DNA of 64,000 bases from assembly GCF_040833995.1 (NCBI RefSeq), contig NZ_CP162137.1:1949001-2013000 (forward strand), in the 5' to 3' direction. Positions 20,153-29,776 of the stretch are shown here, in pieces. Both the position numbers and the translations under genes were made by a program. The stretch is from Leptospira sp. WS58.C1. GTDB lineage: Bacteria; Spirochaetota; Leptospiria; Leptospirales; Leptospiraceae. Within the stretch, counting starts at the first letter, position 1, and the number at the start of each line of letters is the position of its first letter. The notes below the pieces were generated by a model. That model was not told where the DNA came from. It ran no database searches and saw only the letters and a list, made by a program, of their open reading frames with translations.

Positions 20153-21826
20153 GTGAAAACTCTAGGTGATATTCTCGTAGAAGACGGGGTCATATCCGCC
20201 AAGGATCTGGAAGACTCTCTCAAACTACAAAAAAAGAATCATTTACCCCTAGGACATATTCTTCAGAAAAAAGGGATCGCCGGAGAAGTAGACGTTCTCA
20301 AGGCGATGGCTAGGCTTTACAAAATGGAATTCCGGGAAAAACTGGAATTCAAGGGAATGGAGGAAGTTTACGACCGTATTCCTCTTAAGCTCATCCAAAA
20401 AAGTAAAATAGTCCCTTTCGAACTAAATAAAAAAAACGTAAAAGTAGCGGTGTCCGATCCTACGGATCTTCACCCAATGGACGACGTACGTACTGCATTA
20501 AGAGAATTTAAAGTAGAATTCATACTTGCCCCTGAACCCGAGGTGATGAGACTCATCCACTCTCAGTTCGACAATACCTCCGCAGCCGCGAAAGATATGT
20601 TGAATGAAATGGAAGGCAGCTTCTCGGAACTCGCGGAAGGTTTCGATAACGAAACGATAGATCTTTCTGACGATGCGCCTATCATAAAAATGGTGAACGT
20701 CATCCTATCCCAAGCGGTAAACGAAAGAGCTTCGGATATTCACGTAGAACCTTATGAAAAAAGTCTAGTAGTTCGATACAGGATAGACGGTATTCTTCAT
20801 AACGTATTGACCCCTCCGAAGTCTTATCATGCAGGGATCACATCCCGTATTAAGATCATGTCCAACTTGAACATTGCGGAGAACAGATTACCTCAGGACG
20901 GTAGGATCAAACTTAGACTTGCGGGAAAGGATGTGGATATCCGGGTTTCCACAATTCCTTGTCAGTTCGGAGAACGTATCGTTATGCGTCTCTTAAATAA
21001 AACGGATCAGAAATATTCTTTGGAATCCATGGGTTTTTATCCGGAACTGATCAAAACTCTGCGAACTCTGATTTATGAACCCCACGGTATTATCTTAGTA
21101 ACGGGTCCTACGGGATCGGGAAAATCCACCACATTATATTCCGCTTTGACCGAGCTGAATACGGAAGAAAGAAACATCATTACTTGTGAAGACCCGGTGG
21201 AATACCAGATAGACGGCGTTTCCCAAATGCAAATGCAGGAAAAAATCGGGCTTACATTTGCAACGGGACTTAGAGCAATACTACGTCAGGACCCGGACGT
21301 AATTATGGTGGGGGAGATCCGGGACGAAGAAACTGCAAGGATTGCCATCCAAGCCTCCTTAACAGGTCACTTGGTATTCTCTACTTTACACACCAATGAT
21401 GCGGCATCTGCGGCGACTAGACTAGTGGATATGGGCATCGAGCCTTATCTAATCACATCCACTGTTTTAGGATTTATGGCCCAAAGGCTTGTAAGAACTA
21501 TATGCAAAGAATGTAAAACTTCCTATAAACCTACTCCTCAAGAATTGGAGTCTATCGGTATTTCCAAAAAGGATCTAAAGGGTGGAGTTTTGTATAAAGG
21601 GAAAGGTTGTTCTCATTGTATGAACACCGGATTTAAAGGAAGAACAGGAGTTTACGAACTTCTGATCATAGATAGTAAGATCAAAAATGCTATCTTGGCC
21701 GGATCTGATACGAATAGGATCAACGATGTTGCCTTAGAGAGCGGATTCGCTACAATGAGAGATTACGGCATCCGAAAAGTATTGGATGGGATCACCACCC
21801 CGGATGAAGTTCTAAGGGTTACTTAA
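20153..21826 (+). CDS. gspE: T2SS assembly ATPase GspE
   Basis: Cytoplasmic hexameric ATPase that powers pseudopilus growth. The N-terminal MshEN-like domain ([18 protein letters not shown]) is followed by the N2 domain and a RecA core with Walker [10 protein letters not shown], Asp box EDPVEYQ, Walker [10 protein letters not shown] and His box [15 protein letters not shown]. The zinc tetracysteine C-K-E-C ... C-S-H-C typical of GspE/PilB is present near the C-terminus. 557 residues, GTG start three bases after gspD. Confidence 0.95.
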   Translation: MKTLGDILVEDGVISAKDLEDSLKLQKKNHLPLGHILQKKGIAGEVDVLKAMARLYKMEFREKLEFKGMEEVYDRIPLKLIQKSKIVPFELNKKNVKVAVSDPTDLHPMDDVRTALREFKVEFILAPEPEVMRLIHSQFDNTSAAAKDMLNEMEGSFSELAEGFDNETIDLSDDAPIIKMVNVILSQAVNERASDIHVEPYEKSLVVRYRIDGILHNVLTPPKSYHAGITSRIKIMSNLNIAENRLPQDGRIKLRLAGKDVDIRVSTIPCQFGERIVMRLLNKTDQKYSLESMGFYPELIKTLRTLIYEPHGIILVTGPTGSGKSTTLYSALTELNTEERNIITCEDPVEYQIDGVSQMQMQEKIGLTFATGLRAILRQDPDVIMVGEIRDEETARIAIQASLTGHLVFSTLHTNDAASAATRLVDMGIEPYLITSTVLGFMAQRLVRTICKECKTSYKPTPQELESIGISKKDLKGGVLYKGKGCSHCMNTGFKGRTGVYELLIIDSKIKNAILAGSDTNRINDVALESGFATMRDYGIRKVLDGITTPDEVLRVT

Positions 21827-21837
21827 GTTTTCCTTCG

Positions 21838-23064
21838 ATGGCTCTTTATACTTATACCGCATTTAACAAAAAGGGAAAGGAAGAGAAGGGGATTATCGAC
21901 GCCCCAAGTATCCTTTCGGCGAGAGCTAAACTCAAAAGTAAAGGTTTCTATGTTCGTCAAATTTCCGAGGACGCGGAAAGAAAGGATAGAGAACTTTTTC
22001 CATTCTTAGCTAGACTTCTTTATAGAGTCCCGAAAAAGATCATAGGTCTTTTTTCGAGACAGCTCGGAACTCTATTGGGTGCGGGGATTCCTCTAGATAA
22101 ATCTCTCTCTAGTATCATTGAACAAACTGATCACGAAGTTTTTAGAAAAGTAGTGATCGCAATGCAGGCGGATATCACAGAAGGAAGTTCCTTATCTGAT
22201 TCGATGAGAAAACATCCGGACGTATTCCCAAATCAGTATCCTTCTCTTGTTTCCGTGGGAGAAAGAACAGGTGATTACGAAACTGCACTCATTCGTCTCG
22301 CAGAGATGGAAGACAAAAATCTTCAGTTAAAAGCCAAGGTCACCACTGCGCTCGTTTATCCCGGAATTATTTTCTGCCTTTTACAGATCGTGATCATCTT
22401 CCTACTCACCACAGTTGTCCCTCAAATCGAACATCTATTCGTGGAGTTTAACGCAACTCTTCCTATGATCACTCAGATCGTGATCGGAAGTTCCAAGATC
22501 CTAACCGGATATTGGTTTCTTATCTTTCCTGCAATCGGTGCTGCAGTAATCGGATTTTTCTTTTATAAATCCACTCCGGAAGGTAAGGAAAAATGGGAGA
22601 AATTCGTTCTTAGAATACCCATTATCCGAACCCTGAATAAAAAAGTCCTTATATCCAATTTCGCCAGGAATCTTGGGATCCTTCTCACAAACAGGGTTCC
22701 CTTGATCATTTCTCTCCAAATTGTGGAACAAATCGTAAATCATTCCGTTTTCGGACAAGAAATACGGAATGCATGCGAAAGAATCCGAGAAGGAGAGAAA
22801 CTTTCCGCAGCATTCACAGGGTCAGAGATATTACCACAACTAGTCTTAGGTATGATGTCCGCCGGAGAAGTTTCGGATAGAGTCCCCGAGATGTTGAATA
22901 AGCTCGCGGAAATTTATGACCAGGAAGTGGATTCCGCTTTAAAAAATGCAACCCAGGCAATCGAACCTTTGATGCTTGTTTTTATGGGATTTGCGATCGG
23001 TATCATTATGGCGGCGATCATCGTTCCGATGTTCAGCTTGACCCAGAACTTACAAGGTATATAA
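21838..23064 (+). CDS. gspF: T2SS inner-membrane platform protein GspF
   Basis: Polytopic platform protein that couples the ATPase to the pseudopilus. Two repeats of the T2SSF domain (about 70-195 and 275-400), each with the family pattern (FSRQLGTLLGAGIPL; NFARNLGILLTNRVPL), and three TM helices around residues 170-195, 220-245 and 375-402. 408 residues is typical. Eleven bases after gspE. Confidence 0.94.
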   Translation: MALYTYTAFNKKGKEEKGIIDAPSILSARAKLKSKGFYVRQISEDAERKDRELFPFLARLLYRVPKKIIGLFSRQLGTLLGAGIPLDKSLSSIIEQTDHEVFRKVVIAMQADITEGSSLSDSMRKHPDVFPNQYPSLVSVGERTGDYETALIRLAEMEDKNLQLKAKVTTALVYPGIIFCLLQIVIIFLLTTVVPQIEHLFVEFNATLPMITQIVIGSSKILTGYWFLIFPAIGAAVIGFFFYKSTPEGKEKWEKFVLRIPIIRTLNKKVLISNFARNLGILLTNRVPLIISLQIVEQIVNHSVFGQEIRNACERIREGEKLSAAFTGSEILPQLVLGMMSAGEVSDRVPEMLNKLAEIYDQEVDSALKNATQAIEPLMLVFMGFAIGIIMAAIIVPMFSLTQNLQGI

Positions 23065-23087
23065 CAATAGAAATAGGAGAACCGACT

Positions 23088-23570
23088 TTGAAAACGGGAA
23101 ACAAACGGAGAAAAGGATTCACTCTTATCGAATTGGCGATCGTAGTCGCCATCTTAGGTGCTTTGATGACTATCATTCTTGTCAGTGTGGATTTCGGTGG
23201 AGTGAGTATCGAAACCGCAAAGATGAAGATCAAAAAAGACAAACAGGAACTTAGACTACATCTAGAAAGATACGCTTCCAAATTCGGAAGTTATCCAACC
23301 GAAGAGCAAGGACTAGACGCGTTAGTGGAAAGACCGACTACCGGAGAAATTCCTGAGACCTGGATCCCGATGGTAAGCAGCAAGGATTCCATCAACGATC
23401 CATGGAAAAACCCATACAAACTCCGATACGATGGAGCGGGCGAAATCCAGATCATTACGTTTGGTCAGGATAAAGTAGAAGGTGGAGAAGGTTTAAATTC
23501 AGACTTCGATATCACTAAAGAAGAGCAATATCCTCCTCAGTTCACTTCCTCATCCGGTTCTAAAAAATAA
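23088..23570 (+). CDS. gspG: T2SS major pseudopilin GspG
   Basis: Main subunit of the periplasmic pseudopilus. The short basic leader ends in the prepilin-peptidase site KG|FTLIELAIVVAILGALM with Glu5 present. The C-terminal globular part has the GspG features FGSYPTEEQGLDAL and DPWKNPYKLRYDG, and a C-terminal DFDI segment that fits the calcium-binding region. 160 residues; TTG start at 23088 with an AGGAG site just upstream (23078 region). The prepilin peptidase GspO is not in this window. Confidence 0.94.
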   Translation: MKTGNKRRKGFTLIELAIVVAILGALMTIILVSVDFGGVSIETAKMKIKKDKQELRLHLERYASKFGSYPTEEQGLDALVERPTTGEIPETWIPMVSSKDSINDPWKNPYKLRYDGAGEIQIITFGQDKVEGGEGLNSDFDITKEEQYPPQFTSSSGSKK

Positions 23571-23576
23571 ACTAAG

Positions 23577-24146
23577 ATGGGCCCAAGAGCGAAAGGCCGG
23601 ATTCGTTCCGGCTTCACATTGATCGAATTGGGAGTCGCAGTATTCCTGATCGGTGTAATGTTCGCTCTTGTGCTTCCTTCCTTAGTCAATTTACTCACGC
23701 CAGGTGCCCAAGAAGAAGCGATGTTACTACATGACGTTGTGAACTTCTGCTTTCGTAGGGCAAAAATCAACCAACGGACAGTCTACCTAGAGCTAAACGT
23801 GGATACGGAAACGTATACCATCATCGATATAGAAAGGGACGAGACCGGCTTGAAAGAAGTCCCGGTATTCCAGGACAGGGAACTTCCAAGTTCTTCCGCG
23901 ATCGTGGACGTAATGGATGGACGAGGTTACAGATACAATACCGGAAAGATCCGCATTCCGTTCTCTCCTATGGCGGTGGCGGAAGATTTTTATATCCATT
24001 TAGGTCCCGATCCGGAGATCACAAGGACACTGATCGTCAAACGTTACGGCGGGAAATCGGAAATAGAGGACGGGGAAGTCGTAATCTCCAAGGAACAATT
24101 GGAAGAATACAAACGTAGTGAACAATATGGCACGAGTAAGTTTTAA
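23577..24146 (+). CDS. gspH: T2SS minor pseudopilin GspH
   Basis: 189-residue prepilin-like protein with cleavage site SG|FTLIELGVAVFLIGV (Glu5 present) and a C-terminal beta-rich domain compatible with GspH/FimT. The assignment as H rests on its position between gspG and the I/J/K cluster and on general similarity. It overlaps the next gene by about 20 bases. Confidence 0.8.
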   Translation: MGPRAKGRIRSGFTLIELGVAVFLIGVMFALVLPSLVNLLTPGAQEEAMLLHDVVNFCFRRAKINQRTVYLELNVDTETYTIIDIERDETGLKEVPVFQDRELPSSSAIVDVMDGRGYRYNTGKIRIPFSPMAVAEDFYIHLGPDPEITRTLIVKRYGGKSEIEDGEVVISKEQLEEYKRSEQYGTSKF

Positions 24147-24675
24147 AAAAAGGAATCCTCTTAAAAAGAGACAGGGGTTTACTATTTTAGAAATGACCTT
24201 GGCGTTTGCACTCGCCGCAGGTTGGCTTCTCTATGTGCTGATGGTGGTTTCGGAAGGTATACGTCTTAAAAAAGTAGCGGCGCTCCAAATGGAAGCCACT
24301 CATTTAGCGAAAATTAAAATGGCTCAGATTGATTCTGCCACCATTTTGCAAGCCGACACTAGTTCAGGAGAAATTCCCGGATACCAAGACTGGAAATTTA
24401 CTACGATCATTAAAGAAGAGAATCTAGATCTTCTAAAAATGGCAGGAAAGGAAAGCGGGAAAAAACCGGAGGATCTATTAGGTGGTGCAAACTCCAGTAT
24501 GAATCAGCTCATCGCGAAACGTACGGGTAATAACCAGGGATCCGCAACGGGTGGACTCATCGCTGTCTTCCATATATATGTAACGATAGAATACCCCACA
24601 GGCGGAAGAGACAACCAGGGAATACCGGTTAAGGAACAGTACACCATCGAGACCTATAAGGCGAGGATGAACTGA
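24127..24675 (+). CDS. gspI: T2SS minor pseudopilin GspI
   Basis: Prepilin-like protein of the pseudopilus tip. After a Lys/Arg-rich leader the processing site is QG|FTILEMTLAFALAAG, with Glu5 conserved. The globular domain is short and polar. The start at 24127 (ATG) is preferred over the in-frame GTG at 24118; neither has a strong SD, and translation is probably coupled to gspH, whose end it overlaps. Assigned GspI by order and size; I, J and K form the tip complex. Confidence 0.78.
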   Translation: MARVSFKKRNPLKKRQGFTILEMTLAFALAAGWLLYVLMVVSEGIRLKKVAALQMEATHLAKIKMAQIDSATILQADTSSGEIPGYQDWKFTTIIKEENLDLLKMAGKESGKKPEDLLGGANSSMNQLIAKRTGNNQGSATGGLIAVFHIYVTIEYPTGGRDNQGIPVKEQYTIETYKARMN

Positions 24676-24676
24676 T

Positions 24677-25372
24677 TTGGAACATTCTTCTTACCATTCT
24701 ACTTTTCTTAAGTTTTTTCGAAAAGGAAAAAGGTCCGGATTTACATTAATCGAACTAACCATCGTAGCCGCCTTATTGGGTGTTTTACTCGGAATGGTAT
24801 TCGGGACTTACGCAACCATTTTAAAAGTCACTCGTCCTTCGTCAGGCTCGGAAGGTGTGGATCGAGAAAAAGCGATCTCGGTCATAGAGAATATTAGAAG
24901 CACTTTGACTATGGCATTCTATTTCCAAACGGAAAAAAATCTGGTATTTGTAAGTAGAAGAGGACGCAAATCGGAAGATGGACCAAGACATCCCGGAGAA
25001 AGTACTAAAGATCATTTTATCGTATTCGCTGCGGTCCATCCAAACTCGGAAGAAGTCGCTCTTCCGGAAGTAAGAGAAGTGGAATATTATCTAAAACAAA
25101 AGGACGGCACAGATTATTATAAATTAATGAGAAGAGAAGATGAGATCGTGGATCGTTATCCTTTCGTAGGCGGACAAGAATACGAATTATTGGATAACGT
25201 AAAATCTCTCTCTTTTAAATTTTCCAAAACGGGAAAAGAATGGGAAGAAGAGTGGGATTCTTTCCAAAGAAAAAGTATCCCTCGCCTTATACGAATTGAG
25301 ATCATCGCGAATATGGGAAATAAGGAAAGACGTTTTGAAACTCTTGCCTTTCCGGGAATGCTTCTGAAATGA
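24677..25372 (+). CDS. gspJ: T2SS minor pseudopilin GspJ
   Basis: 231-residue prepilin-like protein; the leader ends SG|FTLIELTIVAALLGVLLG (Glu5 present). The large C-terminal domain carries EVREVEYYLKQ and LLDNVKSLSFKFSK, consistent with GspJ (YLDN-type segment before the terminal strands). The TTG start follows the previous stop directly; its stop overlaps the gspK ATG (ATGA). Confidence 0.82.
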   Translation: MEHSSYHSTFLKFFRKGKRSGFTLIELTIVAALLGVLLGMVFGTYATILKVTRPSSGSEGVDREKAISVIENIRSTLTMAFYFQTEKNLVFVSRRGRKSEDGPRHPGESTKDHFIVFAAVHPNSEEVALPEVREVEYYLKQKDGTDYYKLMRREDEIVDRYPFVGGQEYELLDNVKSLSFKFSKTGKEWEEEWDSFQRKSIPRLIRIEIIANMGNKERRFETLAFPGMLLK

Positions 25373-26499
25373 ACTCAGGACTTGGGTTAAAGGGCAGAAG
25401 ATTCTCCAGAAGAAGGGGAGCAATAGTCATGCTCCTAGTCGGAGGTATAGGTGTAGCCGCCTTAACTACCACCTTGGACTTTGCGGAAAGATCCATGGCA
25501 GAATATAAAATTTCCCAAGGAGAAATGTCGGGTTTCAAGGCTTCTCTTTTAGCTAAAGCCGGGTTCCAAGGAGCTTTGGCAGCACTTAGAAAAATCCCGG
25601 AAGAACAATTATACCAATCCGGGATCGGCCTAAATCCACCTCCGGTTCCCATGGGAGGTGGATGGATCTATTATAAGATCCAAGGAGAAGATGGAAAAAT
25701 TAACCTGAATTCAATCTTCAATGCGGACACAAAAGAATTGAATTTAAGAAACCAAGAAATGGCTCAGAGACTTCTGGAACGTTTAGGAATGAAAAGGGAT
25801 CTTTTCAATCCAGTCGTAGATTGGCTGGACGACGACAGCCAGGGAAATTTTGAAATTTCCTATTATGAAAAACTGAACCCGCCGAGAAAAATCAAAAATG
25901 GGTACATGTACTCTCTTTCCGAGCTTACTTCAGTAAAAGGATTCAATCCTAAAATTGTATATGGATCCCAAAAACCGCCTGACTATGAACAAAAATATTC
26001 AAAGGACTTTATGTCCGACGAGGAAAAAAGCCTGATCGGTGAGTCCGATTTCGTTTTGGCAAATAATTTAACCGCATTTGTCCCATTCCAGAGGAACTAT
26101 GATGATAGAATCAACTTGAACGCCGCACCGTACTTCGTTTTAATGTCTCTATCCGATTTTATGAACCGCCAATCCGTTCTTCAGATCATGAAAATGAAAA
26201 TCAAAAAGGGCGGTTACTTAAAGGAAATTAAGGACCTGGAGACTATTCCGGAATTCCAGATACCTTCCGTAGGCGGACTTTCCCTTTACAAAGAATTAGC
26301 TGGAGAAGGAACCGATGTTTCCGGTGGTAGGATCAAAACAAAGGGTGAAATATTCCGGATCAGCGCCGTCGGGGAAGTAGAAAGAAACTACAATAGTAAA
26401 AAAAGTTCCGATGTTATGAAAGGGCCTAAGATCGTTCGTAGGATCACGGGAATTTTCGACCTGACCAATAACCTGATGTTATATTATAGAGAAGATTAA
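25369..26499 (+). CDS. gspK: T2SS minor pseudopilin GspK
   Basis: Largest tip pseudopilin (376 residues). The leader ends RRG|AIVMLLVGGIGVAALTT; it lacks Glu5, which is the normal distinguishing feature of GspK. The globular part contains GKINLNS, VVDWLDDDSQ and the helical SAM-like segment found in GspK (INLNAAPYFVLMSL). Overlaps gspJ and gspL by a few bases. Confidence 0.88.
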   Translation: MNSGLGLKGRRFSRRRGAIVMLLVGGIGVAALTTTLDFAERSMAEYKISQGEMSGFKASLLAKAGFQGALAALRKIPEEQLYQSGIGLNPPPVPMGGGWIYYKIQGEDGKINLNSIFNADTKELNLRNQEMAQRLLERLGMKRDLFNPVVDWLDDDSQGNFEISYYEKLNPPRKIKNGYMYSLSELTSVKGFNPKIVYGSQKPPDYEQKYSKDFMSDEEKSLIGESDFVLANNLTAFVPFQRNYDDRINLNAAPYFVLMSLSDFMNRQSVLQIMKMKIKKGGYLKEIKDLETIPEFQIPSVGGLSLYKELAGEGTDVSGGRIKTKGEIFRISAVGEVERNYNSKKSSDVMKGPKIVRRITGIFDLTNNLMLYYRED

Positions 26500-28115
26500 T
26501 GTTCTTATACGAAAAGTTTTTAACCGTAGATTACGGTACGAATTCCGTTAAAGGTGTACTATTCCAGAGAGTGGCAGGGAACTTGACGATGCTGAGAGCC
26601 GAGTCTATGCCTATTTCCAAAATGGAAGAAAAGGAATACGAAACCAATGTACTTCGATTTATAAACACCTATTTTGCGGAAGAACATGCGATCGTACTTT
26701 CTCTTTCTTTAGACAGACTTTTTGTGAGAGAGATCTCCATTCCGTTGACCACCGAAAAAGCGGTCCGAGAAGTGATCCCTTTCGAGATAGAAAGTAGGGT
26801 CCCTTTTCCAATGGAAACCGTAGAAGTATTAGGTTCCGTATGGAGAATCGACCAGGAAAAGTCGGATGTAATCACTTATACTTCCCATCATTCAGAATTC
26901 GACACATTAGCTTCTCCATTTCTAGATTCCAGTCTTGTATTTCGCGGGATCTTTGTGGATTCGGTCTGTTTGGGCTCGATCATCTCAAAACATTTACACA
27001 AAGAGATCCAATTTACAAATGTCGCTCAGTTGGATATCGGCGGTAAAAAGTCCATCTTGAATGTGACCAAGGATGGAAAGATCGCACATACCCGTTTTCT
27101 TTCCGTGGGCGGAGACACTCTTACGGAAGAAATTTCCAAGGCATTAAAGATCCCTAAAGATAAGGCGGAAGCATTAAAGACTAGTATCCAATTCGAGCCG
27201 TTCCATTCTCCGGAGGACGGTTTGAACTTATTCGCAAAAGAATACAAACTCAAAGTTGCGGATATTAAAAAAGCATTCTCTATCTGTCAGGAATTTTTCA
27301 CTTCTTTAAGCGAAGAAGTTCGCAGAAGTTTTCTCTCATTAGAAGAAACCGAAAGACCGGAAGCTATTTATCTTTCCGGAGAGGGAAGTAAGGTCCGAGA
27401 CCTGGAATCCTTCCTAGGAGAGAATTTAGGGATCCAAGCTAGAAGGTACGATTTTTTAGGTACTGATCCGGACAGATTTGCCACTTGTTACGGAATGGCC
27501 TACCATCTGATCCAATCCAAAAAATCTAAAATAGATTTTTTGGAAACCCCTTATGTAAAAAGGTTAAACAAGAACTTATTCGATATCAGCATATTCAAAC
27601 CTCATATCATCCTCAGTTCGGTTTCTTTAGTATTATTGATCGGAGTATTTTTTTTAGGGATCATATCCGATAAGAGAACTCTCGCAGCCGCAAACAAAGT
27701 TTTGGCGGAAAAAGTAAAATCCAGCACAGGTTCTAGCGTTCCTTCCAACAGGGACCCTTTAGAGTTCGCAAAAAGTTTAAGGGACGGGGCGGAAAGAAAA
27801 ACCGAACTTTATCGAAAGTATCTTTCTAAACCGAGTGTATTAGACGTACTACATGAGATTTCCTTAAAATTTCCGGACCCTGGAATGCAGCCCTTCCTAT
27901 TTCAAAGTATCACTTATGACAACGGTTCCGTATCCATCCAAGGTGCGGTAAACGAAATCTCGGAAATAGGAAAAGTGCAGGATTCCTTGGCTCGTTCTCC
28001 CATGTTTAAAAACGTAAAATTAGACAGTAACCGTCCGAATTTCGGACTTAAAACATTTAAAGTCTCCTTTGTGATCAAAATGGAGGTGACCTCTAAAATC
28101 GAAGAGAGCGATTAA
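26499..28115 (+). CDS. gspL: T2SS GspL-type protein (PilM-like actin fold plus periplasmic domain)
   Basis: 538-residue inner-membrane protein that binds the GspE ATPase. The cytoplasmic part has an actin-like fold as in PilM/GspL (VDYGTNSVKGVLF; LDIGGKKSILNV; IYLSGEGSKVRD). A TM helix follows (about 366-388, IILSSVSLVLLIGVFFLGII), then a coiled linker and a periplasmic ferredoxin-like domain resembling PilN (SVSIQGAVNEISEIGKVQDSL). The architecture equals a fusion of PilM and PilN. Position after gspK and before gspM supports the name. Confidence 0.85.
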   Translation: MFLYEKFLTVDYGTNSVKGVLFQRVAGNLTMLRAESMPISKMEEKEYETNVLRFINTYFAEEHAIVLSLSLDRLFVREISIPLTTEKAVREVIPFEIESRVPFPMETVEVLGSVWRIDQEKSDVITYTSHHSEFDTLASPFLDSSLVFRGIFVDSVCLGSIISKHLHKEIQFTNVAQLDIGGKKSILNVTKDGKIAHTRFLSVGGDTLTEEISKALKIPKDKAEALKTSIQFEPFHSPEDGLNLFAKEYKLKVADIKKAFSICQEFFTSLSEEVRRSFLSLEETERPEAIYLSGEGSKVRDLESFLGENLGIQARRYDFLGTDPDRFATCYGMAYHLIQSKKSKIDFLETPYVKRLNKNLFDISIFKPHIILSSVSLVLLIGVFFLGIISDKRTLAAANKVLAEKVKSSTGSSVPSNRDPLEFAKSLRDGAERKTELYRKYLSKPSVLDVLHEISLKFPDPGMQPFLFQSITYDNGSVSIQGAVNEISEIGKVQDSLARSPMFKNVKLDSNRPNFGLKTFKVSFVIKMEVTSKIEESD

Positions 28116-28127
28116 GAGGGATCGTCT

Positions 28128-28658
28128 ATGTGGCAAAAATTACAACCTAGGGAAAAACTTTTATTACTTATAGCCGCCAGTTTGATCCTTTTCTTACTGG
28201 TCTTTCTAGTTGTACGTAAAGTCTACAGACTAAGGAAAGATCTTTCTGAGACAGTAAATAATACACCAGGTCTGGCCGTACAATTGGATACATATATCTC
28301 CGATTATTTATTCTTCCGATCATTGGAGAATGTGAACACTGGGGAGAACGACCAAAGCGCTTTCGCGGCAAAATTAGAAAGGATCTTTTCCGATAATGGG
28401 GTAAAGGACAGAATTTCCACGATGAGGCCTATCCCTGCAAAAGCGATCGATAAAGGAAAATATCAGGTAATCGTTTTCGAAGTGAATTTAAGAGGTGTCC
28501 CTCTGGAAGACGTTATGTCCGTATTGTATGATATTGATAAGGGCAATAAGGTGAACGCAAGGGTGGAATATTTCCAGACCAATAAACCCTACCAAGATAA
28601 AAATACCTACGACGTGAATCTGAAAATTGCGGCCTATAGTGTCGCTCCCGGAAAATAA
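28128..28658 (+). CDS. gspM: T2SS inner-membrane protein GspM
   Basis: 176 residues: short cytoplasmic start WQKLQPREKLLLL typical of GspM, one TM helix (about 13-30) and a periplasmic domain with a ferredoxin-like pattern. GspM dimerises with GspL and stabilises the platform. Twelve bases after gspL with a GAGGGA site, two bases before the gspN ATG. Confidence 0.8.
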   Translation: MWQKLQPREKLLLLIAASLILFLLVFLVVRKVYRLRKDLSETVNNTPGLAVQLDTYISDYLFFRSLENVNTGENDQSAFAAKLERIFSDNGVKDRISTMRPIPAKAIDKGKYQVIVFEVNLRGVPLEDVMSVLYDIDKGNKVNARVEYFQTNKPYQDKNTYDVNLKIAAYSVAPGK

Positions 28659-28659
28659 G

Positions 28660-29619
28660 ATGGCCCGCCCAAAAAAAATTGAATTAGAAGAAGAGGAAGA
28701 ACTTATTTCCAACGAGGAAGAAGAATTTCTCACAATGGAATTGGAGGAATTACCTCCTGAAGGATTAGAGGAGGAAGAAACTCCTAGATTTTCCCTCAAA
28801 CAAAAACTCATCTTGATCGGAAGCGGCACAGTTTCCTTTCTTCTTTTTCTGATCCTATTATTCCCTTACGAAAATATAGTCCGTCAGTTCATGAACTCCT
28901 CTTCCGGACAACCGAGCAGCGTATTTTTTAACGAATTATCCGTCTCCGTTCTACTCGGAAAGGTTTCCGTAAAATCCATGGAGATCATGGGCCAATCATT
29001 CAAGATCAGATCAAAAGACGCTCAGATCAAGGCGGGACTTTTTTCCCTACTGAGAAAAAGGGTTAACGGTGATTTCGAAATTGAGGAATTGGAACTAGAC
29101 TACGACGGTCAAACTCTCGGCAACATAGGAGAGTTGGAAGGCCATTTGCGGTTGGATTCACTGAGTGTGCCTGCAAGCAGATTTGCCGGAGCATTCTCGC
29201 TCAAAATGCCGGAAGGAAAATTCGGATCCTTTCCCAATCTTCCGGAAATTCCTTTTATCGGAAAAATTGAGAACTTTTTCGTAAATAAGATACTCATCAC
29301 TTCCAAAATCGACCAAGGAATGGTGGAATTCGAAGAATTTATTATAGATACTTCGGTCGCAAGATTGGATTTACACGGAAATATTCGGCTTTCCGATTCT
29401 TTCTCCAATTCCCAATTGAACCTAAGAGCCTGTTTCGAGTTAGAAAGAAATTTTGCCTCAGCGGCAGAAAACCAGATTATAGTGGGTGCATTGGATCTTC
29501 TGGAAAAAAGCGGTAATGGAAAATGTATCCCTGTTACCGGATCTTTCCAAAGACCTGAATTTAAGATCCCAGGCCTGAATGCTCCGGCTGGTTTGCCAGG
29601 GGCTGGTCCTATTCCGTAA
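28660..29619 (+). CDS. gspN: T2SS protein GspN
   Basis: 319 residues. ATG at 28660 directly follows the gspM stop; an upstream TTG in frame is less likely. A very acidic cytoplasmic N-terminus (IELEEEEELISNEEEEF) precedes a TM helix (about 59-80, LILIGSGTVSFLLFLILLF) and a periplasmic domain with the GspN/AsmA-like repeated beta pattern (LGKVSVKSMEIMGQSFKIRSKDAQIKAG in parts). GspN is present only in some T2SSs and its role is poorly known. Last gene of the operon; a strong terminator follows. Confidence 0.8.
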   Translation: MARPKKIELEEEEELISNEEEEFLTMELEELPPEGLEEEETPRFSLKQKLILIGSGTVSFLLFLILLFPYENIVRQFMNSSSGQPSSVFFNELSVSVLLGKVSVKSMEIMGQSFKIRSKDAQIKAGLFSLLRKRVNGDFEIEELELDYDGQTLGNIGELEGHLRLDSLSVPASRFAGAFSLKMPEGKFGSFPNLPEIPFIGKIENFFVNKILITSKIDQGMVEFEEFIIDTSVARLDLHGNIRLSDSFSNSQLNLRACFELERNFASAAENQIIVGALDLLEKSGNGKCIPVTGSFQRPEFKIPGLNAPAGLPGAGPIP

Positions 29620-29695
29620 TAATGCTAGTTTTTTGAACTTCTCCTGAACAGTTTAGAAGAGATAGAAGAGAATATTCAGTTTTTTTAAAGATATT

Positions 29696-29733
29696 AAAAA
29701 ACCTCGGGTGAAATTATTCACTCGAGGTTTTTT
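29696..29733. terminator. Bidirectional terminator between gspN and nrdJ
   Basis: AAAAAACCTCGGGTGAA (29696-29712), loop ATTA, then TTCACTCGAGGTTTTTT (29717-29733): a long near-perfect stem flanked by A- and T-runs that works for both converging genes. Confidence 0.88.
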
Positions 29734-29776
29734 AATTTTAGACCTTAAGCAAAGGCCTTCCAGATCGGCTCTTAGA